This document shows, in pieces, positions 21,270 to 33,979 of a stretch of DNA of 64,000 bases. The stretch comes from Floccularia luteovirens (lineage: Eukaryota; Basidiomycota; Agaricomycetes; Agaricales; Squamanitaceae). Under the pieces are notes generated by a model. It saw only the letters and a program-made list of their open reading frames with translations, did not search any database and was not told where the DNA came from. The stretch's first letter is position 1. The number at the start of each line of letters is the position of its first letter. The DNA lies in contig VSJF01000005.1 of NCBI GenBank assembly GCA_009739215.1, positions 2,170,001-2,234,000 of the forward strand. The letters are read 5' to 3'. Made by a program: the position numbers and the translations under genes.

Positions 21270-23294
21270 CTATTTAGGATAGTCACATACCCACCGTCTT
21301 CTGCAGAGTTCCTCATAGTCCTGTTCTCTAGGCATAAACAGATTACGTAGTACAATATCTGTGCCAGAAGGTGTGATAGGACTATCTGTTTGAGATCGAG
21401 GCAGGATATCTGCAGCACTGTCATGTGCATCTTCCCTTTCATGGTCAAGTGGGGATGGTGGGAGAGGATTAGACTCTCCTTCATGTTCCTTAGGAATGTA
21501 CTCAGGATAGAAACTATCATCATTAAATGGTGCAATAAGAGGGAGATCTGGTAATGGTACTATTTCTTCACTGTCATCACTGACTTCAGAGTCTTCACTA
21601 TCTTTAGCGTTGACTGGGGGATTCTGTCCTACTTTGGTTACACCTCTTTTGTTATGATCTGGACATTTGGGAAAGAGGAGCTCATCAAATATGGCAGTAG
21701 TGCCAACAAAGATGCTATTGTTGTGGAGTCGCATGAAGCTATAACCCTTTACTCCTTCAGGATGTCTAATGAATACCATCAGCTCTGATTTAGGAGCAAG
21801 TTTATTCACCTGTTTTTCTTCAGGGAGGTAGATATAGGCTCCACAGCCAAATACCCTTAGATGTGAAACTTCCAGTTTTTCCTTGTTTAGTACTTCATAT
21901 GGAGTGCGCCATTTCAGGTGTGCTATTGGAGAATGATTATAGATGTGTACTGCATGTTCCATGCTAAATTCCCACCAGCTATCAAGCAGACATGCATCAT
22001 GGCACATAGCTTCTGCTTTATCCATTAAGGTGCAGTTAAGATGCTCTGCACAACCATTCTGTTGTGCTGTATAGGGCACTGATTTCTCTGTGAAGAGACC
22101 CATATCCTTCAGCAATACCTCCATCTGCTGGAATTCACTCCCTCCATCAAAACGCCACTGCTTAATTGAGCAGTTGTATTGCATCTTGACAAATGCTATG
22201 AACCTTTGCATTGCAGCCTTTGAATCATCTTTGTGGCACAAATTCATGGTCCATGCATGAGATGAAAAATCATCAAGAAAGGTTATTATGTAGCAATATT
22301 TATGGTAGGATGCAATTGGATACTGCTTTAAGTCAGAGTAAACCAACTCAAATAGTGCAGAAGCTTGAGAAGAGCTTTGAGGGAAAGACTTAGAATGTTG
22401 CTTTCCTTTCAGACAGCCTGGATAAATGGGAGTCTCACTAGGCATCTCTAATGATACCAGGAAGCCTACTGTATTCTCAGGGGCTCTTTGGAGTACCTTC
22501 TTAGAAGGGTGTTCAAGATGCTTATGCCAAATATCATAGTTAGCTTTATAAACCATGACAGAGGCCTTAGCATTGGGCTTGCGAATAATTTGAGCATTAC
22601 ACCAATAGATAGTGTCACCTTTTATGTGGATTTCACAAGACAAAATTGGGTCGTTTTTATCATCAATTATATTGATGAGGGACTATTCACCTTTAACTTG
22701 AGTTCCCTTTTTCAAGAGAAACTCTCCCATAGAGAGCAAACAACTGCTCAATCCAGGGATAAAATAGACTGGATTAAACCTTGTGGTCTTTTGAGTTCTT
22801 CGCCTTCTGTTTCCAGATAGCGGTATAACTACTTCATGGCTTACTAAGACAGTTCCCACCCCCTTGACATTAACTACCTGTTCAGAGACAGTCTGGATAG
22901 GTATCGGGTGATCAAGATATTCATATTCAATGAAGTCCTGTCTGTCATGTGTAAAGTGCATAGATGCTCCAGAATCCATAATCCATGAAGTATGATTAGG
23001 ATCCTTTGCTTTTCCCTTACATTTTGAGCAAATGACAAAATGATTATTAATTTGCCCTTGTGTGGAGCCAAGCGATACAAAAGACATAATACTACATAGT
23101 CTAGAGCCACTAGGGCTCACACGGCTGGCTTTTACTCTGAGAAGAGGTAGCTGTGTATCTGAGTCAGCTTGTGCACTTTTGCTTCTAGAAGATATAGGTA
23201 CTTGCCTCTCACTCTGATATCCGGTGTCTACAGCTAAAGCTGTGTTGACCCTTTCAATCCCTGCAGCATTCACAATCTCCGTGTCAACATCCAT
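21270..23294 (-). pseudogene. Copia-B protease and integrase
   Basis: The 203-residue protease part (22683-23294) holds SWIMDSGASMHFTHD, the D-S-G-A active site with the copia-type Trp upstream, and ends YFIPGLSSCLLSMGEF. After one stop the integrase follows (457-residue frame, 21270-22643): zinc-binding H-x-(4)-H and C-x-(2)-C equivalents in YDIWHKHLEHPSKKVLQ and CLKGKQHSK, and the catalytic D-D-E in FELVYSDLKQYP, RFDGGSEFQ and YTAQQNGCAEHLN. The usual GKAH-type motif reads GKQH here. An acidic, proline-rich tail leads into RT. The integrase frame has no internal stop, the best-preserved part of the element. Confidence 0.9.
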
Positions 23295-24625
23295 CTCTGT
23301 TTAGCCATTAGTGGGACATAGATAATCTCTGTCCAGCCATTAGTGGGACATGGATAATCTCTGTCATCTTCTGAAGATCCGAGAGATATAGAATCACCTG
23401 AGTCAGACTGAGCCAGGTAGTGAACTGGCTCTGGATCAAAAGATCTGAGACGTTTAGTTGGATGCTCACTCACCTCCTCTGGTATTTCCTCTATTCTAGA
23501 GGACTCCCCTACTCTATCCCAGACTGGTGCTAGCTCCTCAAAGGTTTTTAAGAACCGAGGAGTGCGGAGAAAACCAGCCTAGTCTACCAACTCATGACTA
23601 TGACGTACTTGAGGGTACGGAGTCTGTGGGTGTCTTTTGGCACCCATGCCAGTATAGGTACTAGCAATGAGTGGAGTGTAGTGCTTATGGGGATTTTCCC
23701 AGAGAAAGGGTGGCAGAGACTCTTTTGAGAGTCACTCTTCCAAGGGGATGTGTGATGGACCTGGCATAGCCAGGGATGCTATGTGTGAGTGAGCCTGATT
23801 CTCATTTGGCTTGTCTGCTGTTTTTGTATTATTTTTCTTCTCTTCTTGTTTACCCTTACCTCTCCCACAACCACCTCTGGTGTGCTTCTTCCCCTGACCA
23901 TCTTTAGAAAAGTCTTCTTTTTTATTTTGGGTTTGGTCTTTGTATTGGGGGTTCTGCGTCTTACTTTTGACATTTGACATTTTATTTGTCTTGCCTGCAG
24001 TGCTACTTGAGGTAGCTTTCTAAATGTTAGCACCAGTGTACTGATGCTGTGCAGCATCGGCTACATCACTCAGGTGGAGGGTCTGCACATCTCAGTTTTG
24101 CAGCAGTGTGGTTATAACCACATTCCATTTGTCTGGGATAGCTGCTAAGGCAATTAATGCCTAGAGCAACTCTGGGATAGCACAGTCATTTTCAGTCATG
24201 TGGCTACAAATTTTCTGGAGTCTGAGAATATTGGTTTCAGGGTTGCCTCCAGACATTTTAAAGTCCTTTAGCTTTTTGTACAATTCGAAAATCATCCCCA
24301 ATTCCTTTTTCTCATATCTTGTGATGAGGAAATCCCATACTTCCTTAGCAGTTATCATGTCTTTCACCAGGGCCCAAATGTCGGAGGAGATCCGCATTCT
24401 CAAACAACCTAATGCCATGATGTTCTTCTCCTCAAATTCTAGGGCCAGCTTCATTTTAAACTCATTGAAGCTGTTGGGGTCCCCAGAAGGAAAGAGTCTG
24501 GTGCCCGACACATACATCCAGAGACCAGAGGTCATCATGAAAGCTTGCATCTGGGACTTCCAGTCGAACCATTTGTTTCCAGTGAAGATGAAAGAGACAG
24601 CAGTGATGACGAATAATGTAGACAT
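23295..24625 (-). pseudogene. Copia-B Gag and linker
   Basis: Starts at 24625 with MSTLFVITAVSFIFTGNKWF; typical copia Gag (UBN2/retrotran-gag) pattern: FTGNKWFDWKSQMQAFMM, EEKNIMALGCLRMRIS, AKEVWDFLITRYEKK, KLKDFKMSGG. Three stops interrupt the C-terminal half. A basic stretch (QGKKHTRGGCGRGKGKQEE, near 23850) stands where a zinc knuckle usually occurs; no C-x2-C-x4-H-x4-C is present. A Ser/Pro/acidic linker leads to the protease. Confidence 0.85.
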
Positions 24626-24878
24626 GCTTAAAAGTTTTGTTTGAAGTTGAGGGCTGTAAAAGACAGCATTAGCTCAACGTTTATATCAACGATCAAGACA
24701 TAAGGCGTAGCAAAGAGACATCGTCTCAATACATAGTTCTGCCGAATGATAGTAGAGTGGTCAATAATACAAGCTCAATGCAATGCGGAGCGAGTACCAG
24801 AGACACTTAACCATCCAGGTAGAGCTTAGTTCCAAGTCATCTTAGGCAGCAACGAATATGCCATAGAGACTGGCACCA

Positions 24879-24890
24879 GGGCCCATAACC
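24879..24890 (-). other. Copia-B primer-binding site (half-tRNA type)
   Basis: Immediately inside the 5' LTR the minus strand reads GGTTATGGGCCC. Drosophila copia has GGTTATGGGCCCAG at the same place, complementary to the internal part of initiator methionine tRNA and used with a tRNA half-molecule as primer. Match seen in sequence; mode of priming inferred. Confidence 0.75.
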
Positions 24891-25307
24891 TGTTGAGTAG
24901 TGCCTGTCACACACAGTGATAGAAACTATCTTACCTGGGGTTCTTACTGTTGCTTAGAGGGACTGTGCTACTAACTACTACCAAGTAATTTGGACAAGGT
25001 ATATTGACATTACTACCTTTGTTATATACATTATAGGCATAGCTGTGTAATACCTAATGTAGTTACCAGTGTGTACATGAAACACCTCGTGTCTACTCCA
25101 GATAGGACATGAGTTATACACGTTCCATAACATGAGTCATATACATGTCCGCATTAAGCTCTAGAATGTTCTAGACTGTGTGTGTCATTACATCTTAGTC
25201 ATATATACTGGTGTGACCTTATCTTATCTTATCAGGTCTACAACACTGACAAGCACATGACTAATCACATGACTACTAATCTATCACGTGGAGTTGCTGT
25301 TGCAACA
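24891..25307 (-). repeat. Copia-B 5' LTR
   Basis: 417 bp, plus-strand ends TGTTGAGTAGTGCC and GCTGTTGCAACA. Contains TTATATACATTATAGG, a likely promoter region, and several CACGTG/CATGTG-like motifs. Confidence 0.92.
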
Positions 25308-25312
25308 CAACT

Positions 25313-26088
25313 GAAAGTAGATTTTCTAGCAGGGCCTTTTCAACATAGTTGCCTTTCTCAGATGACAGTTCAAACTTTTCAAGCAAAGGTGCAACAAGGA
25401 GACAAATGTGCTATATAGATGGGTCTATCTCTTTGAGGTGGAGATTTTGCAAAGACGATGTAGGGATTGAGAGAAGCTATGCAAGGCAAATGTATACCAT
25501 TTGCGGTATACTAGTAGGTACTGGGGCTGAGGTAGTACACACTTCTTTTTGGGAGATAGTCTTTACCTGACTTGCATACCCTTTCAATCTATTCACATCA
25601 CAATCAGTAACTGGTCCACTGAAAACCTACAATCCATTTGTGTGAATAGAAAATAGGAAACAACAGGGAGTGACTCACGTAAGAATCGTGGATAAGCTTG
25701 AACACAGGCAAAAGCTTCAAAAGTGGAAGAAGCATAAAATCCATTTTTTTCCCAGAGAATATCCATTGCTGGCTCATAAACAGCTTAACATGTCAAAGCC
25801 AGAGCCAATAACATTTTGGTATGGTCAGGAGATTCTCCTCGACTCAATGCTCGAAGCAGAAGCTGCACTTTCTCGGGGTCGGCGAAGAAACCAGACTGAG
25901 TAGTCTCTGATTGCAGACGCGCATGCATATCTTTAGTGTTTGGGAATGCTTCGTCGCGTGATTCAATATCTACTGAATCTGATGGAAATGAATCTATCGA
26001 TCGTGCAAGGTCGGATGGTGAAGAGAAACAACTACAACCAGGTGAGAAACATGGACTCATGAATCTTACCAAAAACTCACTAGTCCAT
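25313..26088 (-). pseudogene. F-box-like pseudogene, 5' portion (minus strand)
   Basis: Same gene structure as the intact F-box copy at 43879-45911: an 8-nt first coding exon (ATG at 26086-26088), a short intron, then FSSPSDLARSIDSFPSD, SGFFADPEKVQLLLRALS, HTKMLLALALTC. A stop (TAA, 25785-25787) replaces the Lys of CKAVYEPAMDI, and an extra A in the run at about 25747 shifts the frame soon after. The second intron (GTGAGT to TAG) is recognisable. Exon 3 continues to 25313 (KGNYVEKALLENLLSV) and, across copia-B, at 17837. Confidence 0.85.
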
Positions 26089-26159
26089 GTTTTGCTACTT
26101 TATTGTTGCGAGCAAGGATGTACTTTTAGTGAAACTGGGTGGTGTGGATTCAATAAGTA

Positions 26160-26806
26160 GCTATCAGGATAAGAATAACGAGACAATGGTGAGACATACG
26201 GAATGAGAACGGGACAGGGCGCAATAATGTGACCTAACCATCACCATTTATCTGAGCTGAACATAAATGTAAGGATGAACAACTCACTGGTTTTATACTG
26301 TTAACAGTGTTGATCATTCTTAAGTACGTCAGTAAACGCCCGAGTTACGTGGCATTTTTTCATACTTCTAACGATCATGCACATTGTTTCGTTTCGTCAG
26401 TGATTGAATTGACCAAAATTTGATTGTTCTTTGGAGTTTGGGATTCAACTGGTGAACAAAAAGGTTAGCACTGGAATCGGAGTGCCTGATAGCTGGAGAC
26501 AATGTTTATTGGAACAAACGGGAGACCTGTCTGAGTGGTCAAAATTGTCAAGATCTTCTCACTGGTGTACTGGGATGTGCGGAAGGTGATTCTGAAATCA
26601 TGACCTAAGTACAACATATTCTTTTGAAAGTCATATGTACACATGGTCATTTCAATTTGAACCCAGAAAGAATTACAATTCACATGTTTGTTTGGTTATT
26701 CCTTGGAAACCAAACCATTAAATTCATCCCGTGTTGAGTACTTATACTGGCAATATACCGGGTATACTATGTATATTGATTTAACAATCAAGAACTGAGA
26801 TGACTT
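26160..26806. other. Intergenic stretch downstream of P450
   Basis: AT-rich. A 72-codon minus-strand frame (26465-26683, MNCNSFWVQIEMTM) has no recognisable domain. Nothing else is supported. Confidence 0.4.
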
Positions 26807-28681
26807 TCAAATATCTTGTTGAATAAGGGCTAAGACGCCGGGAGAACGCACGGTGATCTTATACCTAAAAGGTTGAATATGTCTGTAACAATTATATGAT
26901 CAAAATTCCGACTTGTCAATGTTTCAGCACCATCTCTCACCTCACTATGCTGGTCGTAAAGCTGATATCCTGTTTAATTATCTTCCCTTTTGCATCAACT
27001 GGTTTAGCTATATCCAAAGCAGCTAGTATCATAGTCATTTGGATGAAGAGAGTAGATTCAGCCATTTGCTGCCCAGGACATATGCGCCGCCCAAATCCGA
27101 ACACAAGATTAGAGGGATCCAATTGGGGGTTTTTAGGATCAAACCGTTCTGGATCGAAATGTTCTGGGTTGGGATATACGGATGGGTCATACAACATGGC
27201 CCAGATGTTCGGGATTACAGTAGTTTTTGCAGGAATGAAATATCCATTGTATTCGTCATCCTGTGCCGGGCAGTGGAATGCCCCTTGTGGGGCGGGTGCT
27301 GACCATCGCAAAACTTCCTTGAGAACAAGTTCTAAATATGGCATGGATGGACGATCATTCAGTGTAGGTAAACGTCGTTCCTTTCCAATTACCGAATCAA
27401 CCTCATTTTGAGCCCGACGTTGTATTTCAGGATTTGACATCATTTGCCAGATGAATGCTTTCATGACGGCAACTGTCTGTCAAACATCGCATTCAGGCGG
27501 TCAATACTACCCCATTGATGGACATACCGTATCAGTACCTGCATTATAAAGTGCACCAGCGGTCCACCTGATCAAATCTTCATGTTCAGGATCTGACTGT
27601 TCACTGAGGAGTTGAGATGTAAATGATGGGACTGTCGTTCCATTTGCCTGCGTTGAACAATCAGCACTTATCGAAGATACATGTTTATAGCGCTTCTGAC
27701 CATACTTCGTTTCACATATTCATATGGCTCCGCCGTATGACTGTCCATTTCGTGGGACCATATTTCTGCTTGTCGTTTGAAATTTGCTCCAGGGAACCAC
27801 TTGGGAACGTATTGCACTAATACACGTAAATGCTTTAGTCGATTACTATTTGTTTAAGTAGAAGCATACAGATAGGGAATGAGTCAACCATCCAACCAAG
27901 CCGTCCAGCGAGAGACCCGATCCTCATAGACTCTTCTGCCATTTCAATGAAGTGATCCTTATCCTCTTTGATAGTATATCCATATGTGATCTTCATAATC
28001 ACTGCGCCAGCATTCCTAAAAGCACAGATATTACACTTCACTTATATCAAAGACCAAGAGAACTGACCTCCTCAAATGCTCAAATAACCCCTCGGGACTG
28101 TCGCTCATTTTAGCAACAAGTACTCGTGCCTCGTTGTGCTGTATTTCCCAATATTTATGTACTGGATTGAATGCTTGTTGCATCAGTCGTCGATAGCTCT
28201 TCAATCTTGCATTGTAGGGCCTGTATATGCAGACACGTCGGATGTAACTCGTGAACGCGGGGAGAAGATCTTACATTTGAAATATACTATTGTGGCGCTT
28301 CATGAGATTGGCCATGGATGAAAAAGGTCGGTCTGAATACTTGAGCGACCTCTGTGAAAGTAAGTCGATAGCAACTTTCATTGAATTGATAACAACGAAT
28401 CTCCGACCAAGGACGTGAAACGATATCAGCCCTTTACCTCCTGTATTGAAAGTTTGAGAGATATGTCTAGTTGTATTCACGTCCACGAAATCCGGTGACT
28501 GACCATATCGTCTATCCCAAGCTGCGTATGTCTTCCAAGGTTCCGAACTTGGCAGCTCTTTAGCTACGCCTAGTAATGGAAGACCCGTCGGTCCAGGAGG
28601 TAGAGTAGCTTTTTGGGTTCTGTAGACTAGAAAACAAACCAGAGCGATGCCTGCATAGAGCCATAGATTAGAAGGGTACAT
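26807..28681 (-). CDS. Cytochrome P450 monooxygenase (O-methylsterigmatocystin oxidoreductase-like)
   Basis: Haem-thiolate oxygenase of the endoplasmic reticulum. From the ATG at 28681: membrane anchor LWLYAGIALVCFLVY (about residues 6-20), hinge LPPGPTGLPLLG, helix regions (SYRRLMQQAFNPVHKYWEI; KITYGYTIKEDKD), oxygen-binding I-helix AGALYNAGTDT, K-helix E-x-x-R in LKEVLRW, the PERF-like DPERFDP, haem-binding FGFGRRICPGQ with the Cys ligand, and C-terminal HIQPFRYKITVRSPG. At least seven introns of about 45-70 nt are needed; for example one follows DRRYG, one follows SIFQM and the last follows TTSIVR. All read as GT-AG and rejoin in frame, so the gene looks intact. Motifs match the CYP64-like group widespread in basidiomycetes. 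Substrate unknown; no biosynthetic core gene is adjacent. Confidence 0.93.
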
Positions 28682-30156
28682 GATGTGAAGTGGGGGCTAA
28701 ATATCGTTGTTTAGATTTGGACCAGCATGTTTATATACCCCCCTTTGTTGGATACTCCAAGTGGAGGTAGATTATTTTAGGATTATATGTACAGTAACGA
28801 TCTATACTTAAATTTGGACTTTTTATCTGTATGTTGCCGGTGAACTGAATCCCGGGTGCCGAATAACTTTTTTAAGATGAAACAGTTATTTTAATAGTCA
28901 GCGCCTCAGCGCCAGCACCAGCCTGTATCGTGTCAGTACTTTGGCCTTGAACAAGCTGAAGTCTGAGTGAGACCTCACAAGTTTTGCTTCAGTCGAAAGT
29001 TTCCCGCAATACAACCTCCCTGACTCAGTATACATTTTATGTTCATATTTACTATCACGAACCCAGTGTTGCCGTGCTTTCGGCAACTGGAAATCCGCTC
29101 GATTAACCACCGCAAGCGACCTGTAGACAATCCTTCGAAGGTCTGTGGACCTTCGACATGCTCTTGTTCGTCGCTTGAAAGTTCTTGTATTCATATGAAA
29201 TTGTAATTCTTGGTGCTTTCGTTGCCTAGCCTATACGCGAAATGTCAGTTCAAAGTTATTGATAAAACAAGCGATGTGAGCTACCTGAAAGCATGCTCTT
29301 GGGGCGTTTCTAAGATTGAGATCATCATCTCTACATATGTTGCGAGCGTACGTCAGCAAAGCTGCATCACACGTGTACGAATATCATGACTTAACCTCCA
29401 GAGTTCTGACTGCAGCACCTTTCTTACTACCTCGAGAAATAGGATACCACCGGGCAGACCAGGCTGAAAGATCACCTTTCCCTTTTCATGCACTAAAAAG
29501 CGAACAATAGCAATGGCTACACAAAAATCGGAAGTGAGCTTCGCGTTATTTTCATTTGCGGTTGGCCATCTTCAGCATTTTTAAATTTATTGATCTGAAG
29601 CAGTTTGACTAGGACTCTTTGTCGTTATCATGGATATCTGATGCTTGGAAGCTTGAGTGAACAGAACATCAACATACGTGTTCCAAATGACGTCCTCTCG
29701 AATAGGGATACAGCTTTCATTACACTTACATAACAGTATACAACTATGAATACCTGACACAGGATTTCAGTTGGTTTGTGTTGATGTGAAATTGATTTCC
29801 GATTTCCGAAGTACAAGTTCGCCCGAGAAGTCCAGCCAACCCGATCAACATGTTATTTCGGTTGTTTGCACTTACGAATGCTATGCTTTCCTTGTGCGTT
29901 TTTTTGTAATCCAGTACTGAACATGTGTAGGTGGTGCGATCTTGAATAATTCAGCTGAACGGAATACTTAGAAGGCCATACTGTAGACAGTAAAAATTTG
30001 ATAGGTATCAACAAATAAGCACATACAATTTTATATACTGGAACAAGTTCTGTGACTTCTGTAAAACATATTTTCCAGCCTTCTTTATAAAGCACACAAA
30101 AAAAAAACAAGATGAAAAATCCGAGCAAAAATCAAGAATAAAGAATAAAAGAGGGA
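28682..30156. other. 1.5-kb region between P450 and acetyl-CoA synthetase, possible unrecognised gene
   Basis: A 98-codon minus-strand frame (28898-29194, MNTRTFKRRTRACRRSTDL) can be joined upstream through a GT-AG intron (about 29232-29285) to DDDLNLRNAPRACFQ, and further open blocks occur to about 29500. The composition is very basic. No family was recognised and coding status is doubtful. The rest up to 30156 is AT-rich and probably holds the 3' UTR of the acetyl-CoA synthetase. Confidence 0.2.
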
Positions 30157-32777
30157 TCAAGTGGACCCTGCAACCTTCTTCTTGATAACGTCCACGATGG
30201 TGGGTTCAGCGACTGTGCTCAGGTCGCCGAGCTGATCACCTTCTCCTGCAACAATCTTTCGCATGATACGACGCATGATCTATAGGGTATCAGACGTATG
30301 AATTGTAACAGATCTCTAGATAGCATACCTTTCCAGACCGTGTCTTTGGCAAATCACTGACAACGTAGATCTTCTTTGGAGCTGCAAAAGGTCCAATCAC
30401 TTTGCGCACTTGGAGGACCAACTCCTTGATGAGGGAAGTTTCATCATTTGGATCGAACGCGAATTCACTAGCCAATCAGTTAATGGACAAGTAAAAATGG
30501 ACAAATACAATGGACACGAACGGTTTCAGGGTGACGAAAGCGTGAACAGCCTGTCCCGTCAGTTCATCAGCTGTTCCAATTACTGAATAAGATAAGTCAA
30601 CATCTGTAGCCCAAGTGTACAACGTATCAAGGGACAAACATACCAGCAGTTTCTGCAATTCCGGGATGCATGATTAAAGCCGACTCGATCTCCGCAGTTG
30701 ACAAACGATGACCAGATACATTGATAACATCTTTCAATGAAATTAAACTAACGCTCATTTACAGGCGGCACACCATAAACGTACCATCGATACGACCCTT
30801 GATCCAGATATACCCGTGCTCATCCCGCGCCGCACCATCTCCAGTGAAGAAATAGCCGGGGTAGACCTGTGAGGTCGAACCTTAGCACATGTTCTGAAAA
30901 ATGGATTTAAGGAATGACGAACCTGCATGTAGGTCTCTTGATAACGCTTGTGATCTTGGTAGATTGTGCGGGCAATTGATGGCCAGGGGTGCTTAATCAC
31001 CAAAACGCCTTCAACGTTATTACCTTCTAGTTCCTGTGTTCGTTTTGAATGATTGAAGGGAAATACAATGGTTACAGGTGTAGCGACTTACCTGACCTGT
31101 TACAGGATCTAAAATTGCAGTCTCAATACCAAAGAATGGCACAGTCGCAGATCCTGGTTTAGTTTCAATTGCGCCAGGGAATGGTGTGACGACAATCGAC
31201 CCCGTTTCAGTTTGCCTGCATTTCAAGTAAATTATCGGTATATTTGGCAACCCGGGAGTATTCGAGAAACGCACCAGAAAGTGTCCACAATAGCACATTG
31301 CCTCCTCCCTACATGATCATTATACCAGTTCCACGCTTCAGGGTTAATGGGTTCTCCGACACTTCCAAGCACACGTAAGCTACTCAGGTCATGATCCTGG
31401 ACATGTTGTTCCCCAAGGCGGCGGAGTAAACGAATAGCTGTAGGAGCCGAGTAGAATTGTGTCAACTTGTGTTTAGCTACAGTCTCCCAGTAGCGCGATG
31501 GTGTTGGGTATACTGGTGTTGACTCGAAGACAGTTGTGGCTACTCCATTAGCCAATGGACCGTACACGATATAACTTGGTTGAAAGTTAGTTGTTGTGCA
31601 AACAATAAAGGGATTGACCTACGTGTGTCCGGTGATCCAGCCGATGTCAGCCATACACGCAAACTTGTCATCAGGATGTACATCAAAAACGTATTTCACA
31701 GTAAGAGCAGCACATAGGAGGTAGCCCCCAGTTGTGTGTACAACTCCTTTAGGTTTCCCGGTAGATCCGGAGGTCTAATTGATCATCGAGGCCTCGGATC
31801 AGCTAGATGCGGATAATCAACAGTCTTTTCAACACGCACATAGAGAATGAACAATGGGTCTTCGGAACTCATGATTTCCGGGGGACAGTAGTTGGGTACC
31901 TTGGCAGCTTCTTCGTGCCACCATTTATCTCTACCCTCAGTCCATGGAACTTGACTTCCAGTTCTTTTCAAGACAAGGACATGTTCCACTAGTGGGCATT
32001 CCTTCAAGGCAGCATCGACAATTGCCTTTGTGGCAATAGGTTTACCACCACGCCTACCCTCATCGGATGTAATTAAGACTCGTGATTCACAGTCTTGAAC
32101 GCGATCTCGGAGCGATTCTGCAGAGAAACCGGCAAACACAACGGAGTGAACTGCTCCAATGCGTGCGCAAGCAAGGAAAGCAGCTACGGCTTGCCATGTC
32201 ATGGGAAGATAAACTGAAACAGTATCACCCTTCTTGATACCGAAAGATTTGAGAACATTTGCGATGGATGAGACCTCTCGTAGAAGTTCAGCATAGGAGA
32301 CTTCCCGACCTTCACCTGGTTCATCGGCTTCATAAATGATAGCGGTCTGTCTCACGGGTCGAATCAAAAATACAGCAAGCTGGAAATAGCATCATGTACC
32401 TTATCTGGGTGTTTAAAAGCCCAACGGTCGACGCAATTGTATGAGGCGTTCAACCCTCCTTCGGGGAACCAGGCGATGTCACCAGTCTTGAATCCCCCAG
32501 ATCGGACAGTTTTGAACGGGCGATCCCAATGTAGAGTTTCATGAGCTTTCTAAAGGAGGGGGTAGATCGTCAGTGATGTGAAGAAGCGGATCGGTGCTTC
32601 CTTTGAGCGCTAAAGTATACGTACCTTTGCCCACCATTGATCAGATTCATGGCCTACAGTTTCAGCATGTGCAGAGCGGTATGCATGAATGTGAGGACCA
32701 ATATGGGGTTTTTTTGGCCCTGATGCCAGACGGGGTGCGACTGGGTGAATTGGGACTGGTACAGAATCCTCAGCCAT
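30157..32777 (-). CDS. acs: Acetyl-CoA synthetase (AMP-forming)
   Basis: Activates acetate to acetyl-CoA via acetyl-AMP, feeding gluconeogenesis, lipid synthesis and histone acetylation; fungal counterparts are facA/acuA and ACS1/2. Start at 32777 ([17 protein letters not shown]) followed by the ACS N-terminal domain ([12 protein letters not shown]). Core: [41 protein letters not shown]-loop [15 protein letters not shown] (rebuilt over an intron at about 31775-31834), [55 protein letters not shown], and the regulatory lysine motif PKTRSGKIMRR. It ends KKKVAGST at 30157. About ten short introns, all GT-AG. Length and motif order are normal. It is transcribed in the same direction as the P450 but is a housekeeping enzyme with no evident functional link. 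Confidence 0.95.
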
Positions 32778-33830
32778 GTTGGGGGTATGTATGAGCGGTG
32801 AATGGAAAGAATTCACGATACTTTAACTGTTATGACCTGTCCTAATCGGGAATGATCTTGTGACCCCGCGTTTGAACTAAATCAAGATGAATCCTTGGCA
32901 CATGGTCAGTCGGTCGCAGAACCTCTCCCTTCAAATTATCTGTCACAGATACGCGAGACATATCATTTTTTCTGTTAATCCACCACAGAAACATATCATG
33001 CATATAGCACTTAAATCTTTAGATTTGGGTCATTACCGCCAATATATGCGGTGGAGGAAAGGCGAAGCGCTGACGGATATAAATCGGGCGCGGGAGTGTC
33101 GGTACCAGCCGCAACAACACTTGTTTCATCACCCGTTATACAAAACTTGAATGAGATGCGGAACTTGCAGATATACATTTAGAGTGTCATACTCGTATGC
33201 AGAATTGGTGCAATGTGGTGATGTTCGTGAAATCAAGGATTATCGATTATCTCGGGATTCAGGAACGTCCTGTGCCATAGTTCTAGCGAGTGCAGACTTG
33301 ACAGAATACGGAGATGGTAAGAAACGACCCAAGTTAGCTAGTTTTGGGTTGAAAATGGGGTTAAAGGGGATTCTGGGCGATGGCGTTCTTGCTATGAAAG
33401 GCTTGAGTCGCATATGCAGCTAGGAATGGTATATCGAATCCAATGAGACCTTGTTGATGCCCCTACTTCCCAGGTCTAAAATCAAGCAATCTGTCCATCC
33501 AATGCTTACATTGAACGATCATGCGGCTTGCTATCCATCCTCCGTTCCGGTCTTCAGCTTTATCACAAACAATATGTTTCCACATTAGCCGAGCCTTGAT
33601 ATTTGAAATGTTATACTCACTTTAGCACTTTAGGTCCAATGATCATAATTCTGCAATCCAAGTTTGATTCAGAAAATTGCCCGCCCCGCATCTGTGACAC
33701 ATAGATCACGTGTACACACATCATGAATTTTGGCAACTGAACGCGTCGAAGTTATTAGCAACACTCAACTATCAAATAACAAAGACTATAGCACCTCATC
33801 GTATAGGCGATAATCAGACTTGAAACTAAT
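32778..33830. other. Intergenic region upstream of acetyl-CoA synthetase and DUF2461
   Basis: Contains the divergent promoter space of both neighbours. A 90-codon plus-strand frame at 33151-33423 (ending GVLAMKGLSRICS) has no known domain and no upstream exon could be joined. Positions 33700-33770 (containing AATTTTGGCAAC) resemble 40340-40385 and 46000-46050, so this marks the left edge of the DUF2461/F-box duplication unit. Confidence 0.4.
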
Positions 33831-33979
33831 GGTTCATCCAAACAAATCGGGTTCTAGGAAACCAAACACCAGGTTAACGAGCAAAAAAGTTCCAACTCCT
33901 AACTCGAAGAGAAAAGAAGATTCCGAAAATGAGTCTGATGAAGAACTACAAACAAGAGTTTACGATAGCGACGCATTAG

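Larger units (their letters stand above)
17838..25307 (-). mobile_element. Copia-B: near-complete Ty1/copia retrotransposon
   Basis: 7.5-kb minus-strand element with LTRs 17838-18259 and 24891-25307 and a perfect duplication CAACT (17833-17837, 25308-25312). It has a primer-binding site, Gag, protease, integrase, RT, RNase H and a polypurine tract in the expected order. Two solo LTRs (18388-18994 and 19434-19790) are nested in its 3' part; without them it is about 6.5 kb. Gag and Pol each carry a few stops, mostly at codons one transition from Gln or Arg, so it is recently dead. It is inserted in the minus-strand F-box pseudogene. Confidence 0.92.

Noticed and set aside
28898..29194. 98-residue basic protein (MNTRTFKRR...)
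   Set aside because: No domain, doubtful upstream splice and very basic composition; kept only as a low-confidence note within the intergenic entry.
33151..33423. 90-residue plus-strand gene upstream of DUF2461
   Set aside because: No recognisable family, no supporting introns or paralogue in the window.
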